From Gammaproteobacteria bacterium (lineage in GTDB: Bacteria > Pseudomonadota > Gammaproteobacteria > Pseudomonadales > Cellvibrionaceae): a DNA stretch of 64,000 nt. Under the pieces are notes generated by a model. That model saw only the letters and a program-made list of their open reading frames with translations. It ran no database searches and was not told the DNA's origin. The position numbers and the translations under genes were made by a program. Every line of letters starts with the position of its first letter. Position 1 is the stretch's first letter. The stretch lies in NCBI GenBank assembly GCA_021151835.1, contig JAGKWO010000009.1, forward strand, positions 290,500 through 354,499. Reading direction: 5' to 3'. This document shows positions 45,189 to 52,712 of the stretch, in pieces.

Positions 45189-46970
45189 ATGATCCGTTCA
45201 CTCTTTCAACCCGGCATTTCTTTCAAACAATCACTGCTTTTCATTTCCCTGTGTGCACTCTCTTCCGGCGCTTTTTCCCAAGCGGGTACGGTGAAAGAAG
45301 CTGCACTAAAAGCCCTTGAATCCAACCCTGATGTGCAAGCCAGTTGGCATGAATTCAAAGCGGCCGCATTTGATGTACGGGTAGCCCGCGCAGGCTATTT
45401 GCCATCGGTGGACCTGGCTGCAACGGCGGGTGAAACCGCTCGTGATTATGATGGCCGCGGTACTTATTCAACCGCGCAGGGGCAAGTTACGCTTACACAA
45501 ATGTTGTTTGATGGTTTCCGCACTTCCGGTGAAGTGAAACGCATGGACGGTATTCGTCTGGTGCGTTATTACGAATTATTGAATACGGTAGAAACAACAG
45601 CGCTTGATGCAGTACGCGCTTATGAAGATGTAAAACGCAATCGCGATCTGGTTGAACTTGCGCGTAATAATTATGCCAAGCATCGCGAAGTGTATTCCCA
45701 AATTGAGGAACGAGTGTCAACGGGTGTCGGGCGTCGTGTGGACCTGGAACAGGTTGCCGGGCGTTTGGCATTGGCAGAGTCAAACCTATTAACAGAAGCC
45801 TCCAACTTGCATGATGTCACTGCGCGTTATTTGCGTATTATCGGGCAATTGCCGGCAGAACAATTAACGGCGAGTGATTTAGCATCACAACAATTGCCAC
45901 CCTCGGTTCGCGAAGCTCTGCTGTTGGCTTACCAGGGCAATCCCGGTTTTCATGCAGCGATCAAAAATATCAGCGCGGCCGAATCTGCGGTGAAAGTTGA
46001 GCGTTCCGGTTATTACCCCAAAGCGGAATTGCGCGCGCGCGGTGTGACCAATCGCAACCAAAATGGTTTTGATAATCGTAACGACCCGGATTCATGGGGC
46101 GATGAAAATGCCGTTGAACTGGCGATTACTTACAACCTGTATAACGGTGGTGCAAACCGTGCGGCCGTGCGCCGTTCATTGGAACAAGTGAATCAGGCAA
46201 AAGATTTACGTGACCAGGCGTGCGTGGATTTACGACAAAACACGCAAATTGCCTATAACGACTCGCAACGTATTCGCGAACAATTAATTTCACTGCAACA
46301 ACACAGGTTGTCGAGTGATAAAGTGCGCAGTGCATATGCCGAGCAATTTAATATTGGCCAGCGCACATTGCTTGACTTGCTCGATGCTGAAAATGAATAC
46401 TTCCAGGCAAGCCGCGCGTTGATTACGGCGGAGGGCGAGTTGGAAATTGCCTACGCCCGCTCGTTGGCGGCAATGGGGAGTTTATTGCCTGCACTGGGTA
46501 TAGTGCGCGATGGTTTGGGAATCTTGCACGATGTAAAAGTTGAGGATTCATTAAAAATTTCTGAATCGGCCTGCCCTGATGACGCACCCACGGCGTTGAA
46601 TCGCGGGGACTTGATCAGCGCATTAACCCCCATTAGTGGTGATGCATTGTTTGATGTGGGTAGCTCCGAATTAAAGCCGGGGGCGACACAAAAACTGGAT
46701 AATGTTGTTGCCAGTATTAAAGCCACGCAAAATGTGGTGCAAATTAAAATTGAAGGTCACACCGATAACACCGGTACCGATGCGCTGAATCTCCCGCTCT
46801 CCAAAGCGCGCGCCCAACGTGTGCGCGATTATTTTGTGTTGAACGGGTTGGAATCAATTCCAATGACAGTAGACGGGTTTGGTGCTACTCGCCCGACTGC
46901 TGACAATAATACCGAAGCGGGTAAAGCGGCAAACCGCCGTGTGGATATCACCGTAACTCGCAGTCGTTAA
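45189..46970 (+). CDS. lapE: TolC-family outer-membrane channel fused to a C-terminal OmpA domain (LapE role)
   Basis: The 593-aa precursor has a signal peptide (ending SGAFSQA), then a TolC-type efflux protein: VKEAALKALESNPDVQASWHEFKAA, VARAGYLPSVDLAATAGE, the second repeat with ALLLAYQGNPGF, YNLYNGGANRAAV and FNIGQRTLLDLLDAENEYFQA. From about residue 480 an OmpA-like peptidoglycan-binding domain follows (ALFDVGSSELKPGA; IKIEGHTDNTGTDALNLPLS). Normally this domain is a separate protein next to TolC in such loci. As the outer-membrane pore it would export the adhesin encoded downstream; the fusion would tie the pore to the cell wall. A terminator follows, so it is its own unit. Confidence 0.92.
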   Translation: MIRSLFQPGISFKQSLLFISLCALSSGAFSQAGTVKEAALKALESNPDVQASWHEFKAAAFDVRVARAGYLPSVDLAATAGETARDYDGRGTYSTAQGQVTLTQMLFDGFRTSGEVKRMDGIRLVRYYELLNTVETTALDAVRAYEDVKRNRDLVELARNNYAKHREVYSQIEERVSTGVGRRVDLEQVAGRLALAESNLLTEASNLHDVTARYLRIIGQLPAEQLTASDLASQQLPPSVREALLLAYQGNPGFHAAIKNISAAESAVKVERSGYYPKAELRARGVTNRNQNGFDNRNDPDSWGDENAVELAITYNLYNGGANRAAVRRSLEQVNQAKDLRDQACVDLRQNTQIAYNDSQRIREQLISLQQHRLSSDKVRSAYAEQFNIGQRTLLDLLDAENEYFQASRALITAEGELEIAYARSLAAMGSLLPALGIVRDGLGILHDVKVEDSLKISESACPDDAPTALNRGDLISALTPISGDALFDVGSSELKPGATQKLDNVVASIKATQNVVQIKIEGHTDNTGTDALNLPLSKARAQRVRDYFVLNGLESIPMTVDGFGATRPTADNNTEAGKAANRRVDITVTRSR

Positions 46971-46994
46971 TCGCCGGTAATTCCGGGTTTATAG

Positions 46995-47031
46995 AAAACG
47001 CATCAAGTCCCGCGAATTGATGCGTTTTTTT
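46995..47031 (+). terminator. Intrinsic terminator between the TolC-type and ABC exporter genes
   Basis: AAAACGCATCAA, ten-base loop, TTGATGCGTTTTTTT; strong, separating lapE from lapBC. Confidence 0.88.
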
Positions 47032-47193
47032 ATGGCAGTATCTTTTGCAGTGATGCTCGACAAAAACTATAGCCAAAAACCTGCAAGGAAATTGCGAGTA
47101 CATAATTCGCCATCTATATTACAGGGGCCTTATTACACGAGTTCGCAAATTGGCACTGGTTTATAGCGTTTTCATGAGTGACACGGAGCAAGC

Positions 47194-49365
47194 ATGACCC
47201 TTGATGTTCAACCCGCATTGGATCATTCCCCCCAAAGTAACAAGGGAGGCCCTTTGCTTGAGTGTTTATTGGTTATTGCACGTGCTCACCAGTTAACAGT
47301 GACCCGCGAAGTGCTACTGGCAGGATTGCCGCTGGAATCACTGGAGTTGACCCCTTCTTTATTTGCACGCGCGGCGGTTCGCGCAGGCCTTACCAGTAAA
47401 ATCACCCACCGCTCCCTCGAACAATTAAACCCCGCGTTATTTCCGGTAGTGCTATTGCTCAATAACAATAATGCTTGCGTGTTATTGTCACTGGACGCTA
47501 ACAAAGCGCGCGTGATTTTCCCCGAGTTGGGCGATGCCAGTGTTGCTATTTCACTTGCCGAATTACAAACGCAATATACCGGTCGCGCTATTTATGCGCG
47601 TCCGAGTGAACGCATTGAGGCGCGCGCTACCGATATTGGTAAAACCTCCAATCAACAAAATCGCGATGCCCATTGGTTTTGGGGAGTGATTGCGCAGCAC
47701 AAATATTTGTATCGCGATGTATTGCTAACGGCACTCCTGATCAATTTTTTTGCGTTGGTATCACCGCTGTTTGTGATGAACGTGTATGACCGCGTAGTTC
47801 CCAACCATGCAACCGATACGCTGTGGATTTTATCACTGGGTATGTTGATTGCGATCAGCGCGGATTTTGCCTTGCGTATGATGCGCGCCTGGTTTGTTGA
47901 TCTTGCCGCGAGCCGTGTCGATGTAACCTTGTCGGCAACTATCATGGAGCGGGTATTGGGGATGAAGTTATCCGAGCGCCCGGCGTCCGTTGGTTCCTTT
48001 GCGTCCGGTTTGCAATCGTTTGAGGCGGTGCGCAGTTTTATTTCATCGGCCACTATTCTGGCATTAGTGGATTTGCCGTTCGTACTGTTATTTATCGTTG
48101 TAGTATTGATGATTTCCTGGCCGTTGATTTTCCCGATTTTAGCGGGTGTTATTTTGGTCATGCTTTACACCGCCGCAGTGCAGCACAAAATGCATTTACT
48201 GTCTGAAAGTTCGATGCAAGCCTCGGCACAACGCAACGCTACCCTGGTTGAAAGCCTGGCCAGTCTGGAAACATTAAAAGTGTTGGGTGCAGAAGGACGC
48301 ATGCAGTCCATTTGGGAAAAAACCACGTTGCTGGTATCGCGCGTCGGCGTAAAAATGCGTTTGCTTTCCGGTTCCGTAGGCAACAGCACGGCCTGGGTCC
48401 AGCAAGCGGTTTCGGTGGTGATTATTATTGTGGGCGTCTATCAAATTATTGATGGCAATTTGACCCAGGGTGGTTTGATTGCAGCTTATATGCTTTCGTC
48501 GCGCATCATGGCACCGGTCGGACAAACTGCCGGTTTATTAATGCAATATCACAGCGCTGCCACTGCATTATCAGCACTTGAACAAATTATGGCAAAACCG
48601 GTGGAGCGCCCGCTGGATAAACAATGGATTAGTCGTCCGCGTTTGCAAGGCGGAATTGAATTTAAAAAAGTTGCATTTAAATATCCGCAAGATGAGCGTG
48701 AAGTATTGCGCGATGTTTCGCTAAAAATTAATCCTGGTGAACGCGTAGCGGTTCTCGGTCGCAATGGTTCCGGCAAAACAACGCTGGAAAAATTAATTGC
48801 CGGTTTGTACGAAGCCAGTTCGGGCACGGTGTTGCTGGATGGGATTGATATTCGCCAATTGGACCCTGCCGAGTTGCGGCGCAATATGGGTTATGTTGCC
48901 CAGGACGTAAATTTATTTTTCGGTTCCCTGCGCGACAATATTGCATTCGGCGCAACGCATGCGACGGATGAAATGGTCCTGGAAGCCGTGCGCTTGAGTG
49001 GTTTGACCGATTTTGTGAACCAGCATCCCCTTGGGCTTGCCATGCCGGTGGGTGAGCACGGCCAATTATTATCGGGCGGTCAGCGGCAATCCGTGAGTAT
49101 TGCGCGGGCATTGTTGAACGATCCCCCTATTTTATTGATGGATGAGCCAACAGGTTCGATGGATCACACCAGCGAGGAAGAATTCAAACGCAATTTGTTG
49201 CAGTTTGCCGCGCATAAAACCTTGTTGGTAATTACCCATCGCACCTCACTACTGGAATTGGTTAATCGCATTATTGTGATCGATGGCGGCAAGATTGTGG
49301 CGGATGGTCCGAAGGACCAGGTCGTGGAAGCGTTGCGCCAGGGTCGGATCGGGAGGGCTTCCTGA
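47194..49365 (+). CDS. lapB: Type I secretion ABC transporter (LapB-type permease/ATPase)
   Basis: This inner-membrane exporter drives secretion of the large adhesin. The 723 aa comprise an N-terminal C39-like domain (residues about 20-145; without the catalytic Cys-Gly pair, so non-proteolytic), a six-helix ABC membrane domain (about 170-450, DVLLTALLINFFALVSPLFV) and an ATPase domain with Walker A LGRNGSGKTT, signature LLSGGQRQSVSIARA and Walker B ILLMDEPTGSMD. Such C39-like exporters are typical of Lap/RTX-adhesin systems. GGAG precedes the ATG; its stop overlaps the start of the next gene by one base. Confidence 0.95.
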   Translation: MTLDVQPALDHSPQSNKGGPLLECLLVIARAHQLTVTREVLLAGLPLESLELTPSLFARAAVRAGLTSKITHRSLEQLNPALFPVVLLLNNNNACVLLSLDANKARVIFPELGDASVAISLAELQTQYTGRAIYARPSERIEARATDIGKTSNQQNRDAHWFWGVIAQHKYLYRDVLLTALLINFFALVSPLFVMNVYDRVVPNHATDTLWILSLGMLIAISADFALRMMRAWFVDLAASRVDVTLSATIMERVLGMKLSERPASVGSFASGLQSFEAVRSFISSATILALVDLPFVLLFIVVVLMISWPLIFPILAGVILVMLYTAAVQHKMHLLSESSMQASAQRNATLVESLASLETLKVLGAEGRMQSIWEKTTLLVSRVGVKMRLLSGSVGNSTAWVQQAVSVVIIIVGVYQIIDGNLTQGGLIAAYMLSSRIMAPVGQTAGLLMQYHSAATALSALEQIMAKPVERPLDKQWISRPRLQGGIEFKKVAFKYPQDEREVLRDVSLKINPGERVAVLGRNGSGKTTLEKLIAGLYEASSGTVLLDGIDIRQLDPAELRRNMGYVAQDVNLFFGSLRDNIAFGATHATDEMVLEAVRLSGLTDFVNQHPLGLAMPVGEHGQLLSGGQRQSVSIARALLNDPPILLMDEPTGSMDHTSEEEFKRNLLQFAAHKTLLVITHRTSLLELVNRIIVIDGGKIVADGPKDQVVEALRQGRIGRAS

Positions 49366-50819
49366 TGAACGTGCCAGAGGCGCCGGCGAGTGTTTCGCCA
49401 GCAAAAAATACGCGCGATAAAATCTGGTTTGAAAAAATCGGGCACTGGTTGAATAAGTTGGGCATTCCGGCGAGTAAAACCATCGATAAAATTTATGCGC
49501 GTTGGCTAGACCCCCTGCATGAACAGCCAAAAGACTGGGTAACTGATTCCGATTGGGCGCGCCTGCAACAAGAGCCAATAAAAGCCCGCATTATTTTGCG
49601 TGCCATTGCGCTGATTATTTTTATCCTGCTGGTGTGGGCCGCGTTTGCACCGCTTGACGAAGTGGCGCGTGGTGAGGGTAAGGTTATTCCATCGTCGCAA
49701 TTACAAGTAATCCAATCGTTTGATGGCGGTGTGGTGCAGGAAGTATTGGTGCGCGAAGGGCAGGTGGTTAATAAAGATGATTTGCTATTGCGTATTGATC
49801 CGACCCGTTTTATTTCTACTTTTCGCGAAAACCGCGCGGAATTTTTATCACTGCAAGCGCGTGCGGCGCGCTTGCAGGCGTTGACTTCCAATAGTGAATT
49901 TAAATTGCCGGATAATTTTTCGACTGATGCGCCGGATATTGCTGCGCATGAAAGTAGTATGTATGAATCCAACCGCAAGGAATTGGATGAGCAATTAAGT
50001 ATTGCGCGCAGTCAATTGGATCAGCGCAGCGAAGAATTAAATGAAGTGCGCGCAAAATTGACCCAGGCAACACGCGCATTGGAATTATCAACGCAAGAGT
50101 TAAATGTAACAAAGCCGTTGCTTGCGAGCGGCGCAATTTCGGAAGTGGAAATCTTGCGTCTGGAAGGTGAGGTCGCCAATGCCAAAGGCGCACGTGAACA
50201 GGCAGCGGCGCAGGAATCGCGCTTGATCCTGGCGATTGAAGAATCGCAAGGAAAACTGCGAGAAACAGAATTGCTGGCGAGTAATAAATGGCGCGCGGAA
50301 TTGTCGGAAGTGTTGAGCAAAATCGCAGCGCTGAGCGAGAGTAGTACCGGGCTTGCCGATAAAATCAAATACGCCGAAATTCGTTCGCCGGTGCGTGGTA
50401 CTGTCCAGCGCGTGTTTACGAATACGGTGGGGGGCGTAGTTCAACCAGGCCATGAAGTGATTGAGATGGTACCGCTTGATGATGATTTATTAGTGGAAGC
50501 AAAGGTATCGCCCAAAGACATCGCGTTTTTACATCCGGGCCAGGATGCGATTGTGAAATTTACTGCGTATGATTTTGTCGTTTACGGTGGTTTGCGCGGT
50601 AAGGTTGAACATATCAGTGCCGATACGATTACCGATGATAAAGATCGCACGTTTTATATTGTGCGGGTGCGCACTGAACGCGCCGGTTTTGACCCGACGT
50701 TGCCCATTATGCCGGGTATGATGACGCAGGTAGATATTCTCACCGGCAAGAAAACCGTATTGGCTTATTTATTAAAACCTGTGTTGCGCGCGCAACAGAA
50801 TGCAATGACCGAACGATGA
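49365..50819 (+). CDS. lapC: HlyD-family membrane fusion protein of type I secretion (LapC-type)
   Basis: The adaptor links the ABC exporter to the TolC-type pore through the periplasm. The 484-aa protein has a cytoplasmic N-terminus of about 80 residues, one membrane helix (IILRAIALIIFILLVWAAFA), a biotinyl-lipoyl-like half (ARGEGKVIPSSQLQVIQSFD), a long coiled-coil (about residues 150-330) and the HlyD beta-barrel with IRSPVRGTVQRVFTNTVGGV and PGMMTQVDILTGKKTVLAYL. It overlaps lapB by one base and the regulator gene by four, so the three are translationally coupled. Confidence 0.95.
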   Translation: MNVPEAPASVSPAKNTRDKIWFEKIGHWLNKLGIPASKTIDKIYARWLDPLHEQPKDWVTDSDWARLQQEPIKARIILRAIALIIFILLVWAAFAPLDEVARGEGKVIPSSQLQVIQSFDGGVVQEVLVREGQVVNKDDLLLRIDPTRFISTFRENRAEFLSLQARAARLQALTSNSEFKLPDNFSTDAPDIAAHESSMYESNRKELDEQLSIARSQLDQRSEELNEVRAKLTQATRALELSTQELNVTKPLLASGAISEVEILRLEGEVANAKGAREQAAAQESRLILAIEESQGKLRETELLASNKWRAELSEVLSKIAALSESSTGLADKIKYAEIRSPVRGTVQRVFTNTVGGVVQPGHEVIEMVPLDDDLLVEAKVSPKDIAFLHPGQDAIVKFTAYDFVVYGGLRGKVEHISADTITDDKDRTFYIVRVRTERAGFDPTLPIMPGMMTQVDILTGKKTVLAYLLKPVLRAQQNAMTER

Positions 50820-51421
50820 CCCAGCACCTTTTTATTGCGCCTGCGGATATCCAATCGCCGCGCTGGCAACAGGCATTTCCCTCCGCATTTATCGCACCGG
50901 ATATTGCCCACATAGCAGACGCTGATTATGTGTGGGTGCTATTGCGTGATGAAAGTGATATTGCGCAGCTGCAAGCATTAAGCGAAAAAGGTAAAAAAAT
51001 AATTGCGATGACGTTGATCGAAAACGCGCAACAGGCCCGGCAAGCGCTGGAAGCCGGAGCGAGTGGTTATGTGCATTATCTGGCGGTGCCGCAAGTATTG
51101 GAGCAGGTCGCACAGGTTATTGCTAACGGCGGTATGTGGCTGGGGGCAGATTTAATGCGGCAAATCGTGCTGGCGACCACACGCATTTTGCCAACCGCGC
51201 CTGTTAAACCGGTCAACGGAACCAAAGTGGATTTATCCCAACTCACCAGCCGTGAACTGGCGGTCGCGGAATTGGTGGCGGCGGGAAAAACCAATAAAGA
51301 AGTCGCACGTGAATTGGATATCACCGAGCGTACCGTTAAAGCCCATCTGGGTTCTGCCTTCGATAAATTGAAAGTCCGTGATCGCTTGCACCTGGTATTG
51401 GTGATGGCTGCCGGTTCCTGA
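50816..51421 (+). CDS. LuxR-family regulator with atypical receiver-like domain
   Basis: The 201-aa protein ends with a LuxR/FixJ helix-turn-helix (residues about 143-195: LTSRELAVAELVAAGKTNKE, TERTVKAHLGSAFDKLKV). Its N-terminal 120 residues look like a response-regulator fold (KKIIAMTLIENAQQARQALEAGASGYVHY) but the phosphorylated Asp is replaced: the expected position reads YVWVLLRDES without the usual D-xRMP. It may work without phosphorylation. The ATG overlaps the lapC-type stop by four bases (ATGA), and the adhesin gene follows, so control of the adhesin is a natural guess. Confidence 0.88.
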   Translation: MTQHLFIAPADIQSPRWQQAFPSAFIAPDIAHIADADYVWVLLRDESDIAQLQALSEKGKKIIAMTLIENAQQARQALEAGASGYVHYLAVPQVLEQVAQVIANGGMWLGADLMRQIVLATTRILPTAPVKPVNGTKVDLSQLTSRELAVAELVAAGKTNKEVARELDITERTVKAHLGSAFDKLKVRDRLHLVLVMAAGS

Positions 51422-51572
51422 TGTACGGTTTTTTGGCACTTAAAACATTTTTAACCGAATTCTCTCTCATCTATTCATTATTCTTTTATAGAAATAAAAA
51501 AAATCTCTTTATTGTCCTTTAGTCCAATGGCGCATTTATCGTCACTAACTAGACTGCTCATCATACCCTCAA

Positions 51573-51588
51573 TGTGATGTTGATCACG
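51573..51588. promoter_or_regulatory. CRP/Vfr-like binding site upstream of the adhesin gene
   Basis: TGTGATGTTGATCACG matches TGTGA-N6-TCACA at nine of ten conserved bases. It ends 21 bases before the adhesin start codon, so it would overlap the promoter or leader. Confidence 0.65.
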
Positions 51589-51609
51589 TTTATCCTGTGG
51601 AGTCTATAG

Positions 51610-52635
51610 ATGAATAATGCCGTTGCGACAGTTGCGTTTCTTCAAGGTCAGGCTTGGGCTAAATCACCGGATGGCAGTTTGCGTCCGTTGTCCGTTGGCA
51701 GCGTGTTAAATTCCGATGAAACGCTGGTCACTGCCCAGGGCGCGCAAGTGCAACTGGATTTTGGCAACGGTGAGCCGGTTCAGGTAAATGGTGGCCTTGA
51801 AGTGGCGATGAGCCGCGACTTTAACAACGATACGGCTACCGATGCTGATGACGCGGCACTTAACGATGCCAGTGTTCAGGAAGCCTTAACGGTGTTGGAA
51901 CAGGGCGGCGACCTGTTGGAACAATTGGAAGAAACTGCAGCCGGTGACAATGGCGGCGGCGGTTCGGATGGCAACAACAGCTTTGTCCAACTCACCCGGA
52001 TTTTTGAACAAACCGACGCCCAGTTCTTTACTTACCAAAATGCAACGGTAACTGAAAATACTGTCGATCAAACCGATGGTGATGGTGTGTACGTTAATCG
52101 TGCGCCTTCAGTAACCGATCAGGCATTGGCTGGTAATGAAGATGAAATCATTAGCGGTCAAATCATTGCTACCGATATTGAAGGTGACACCCTCACTTAT
52201 TCGGTAACTACCGCGCCCACTAACGGTACCCTGACGCTGGATGCAGCTACCGGCCAATTTACCTTCACGCCTAATGCCAATTACAACGGCAGCGACAGTT
52301 TTGTAGTGACTGTGACAGATGGCCGTGGCAACAGTAGTATCAGCACCGTTAGCTTGAACATTGCTCCGGTTAACGATGCGCCTACCACCAGTAATATTAC
52401 CCTTACTACCGATGAGGATACTGCGGTTAATGGCCAGGTTATCGCGCAGGATGTTGAAGGCGATACACTGGGTTATGCAGTTACTGGCCAACCCACCAAC
52501 GGTACCGTCACTCTCAACGCCGCAACCGGCAGCTTTGTTTACACCCCGAATGCCAATTACAACGGCAGCGACAGTTTTGTGGTGACCATCAGCGATGGCA
52601 AAGGCGGAACAACCACCAGCTTACCATCGGCGTAA
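51610..52635 (+). CDS. Lap-type RTX adhesin, N-terminal fragment (retention module, TAAG site) before a frameshift
   Basis: 341 codons. Residues 1-100 form the retention module of LapA-type adhesins (VATVAFLQGQAWAKSPDGSL; GSVLNSDETLVTAQGAQVQLDFGNG), which plugs the TolC pore; at T109-A110-A111-G112 lies the TAAG site cut by LapG, followed by a Gly-rich stretch and FVQLTRIFEQ. Two cadherin-like repeats of about 92 aa follow. In the second repeat the frame hits TAA at 52633-52635. Comparison with the next, nearly identical repeat shows four bases missing at 52620/52621 (between TTTS and TITIGVTP). With those restored, the frame joins the ORF ending at 58031, giving about 2141 aa. Confidence 0.85.
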   Translation: MNNAVATVAFLQGQAWAKSPDGSLRPLSVGSVLNSDETLVTAQGAQVQLDFGNGEPVQVNGGLEVAMSRDFNNDTATDADDAALNDASVQEALTVLEQGGDLLEQLEETAAGDNGGGGSDGNNSFVQLTRIFEQTDAQFFTYQNATVTENTVDQTDGDGVYVNRAPSVTDQALAGNEDEIISGQIIATDIEGDTLTYSVTTAPTNGTLTLDAATGQFTFTPNANYNGSDSFVVTVTDGRGNSSISTVSLNIAPVNDAPTTSNITLTTDEDTAVNGQVIAQDVEGDTLGYAVTGQPTNGTVTLNAATGSFVYTPNANYNGSDSFVVTISDGKGGTTTSLPSA

Positions 52636-52712
52636 CGCCAGCGAATGATGCACCGACCAGCAGCAATCAAAACCTGACTACAGCAGAAGACACTGACCTG
52701 ACCGGCCAAATC

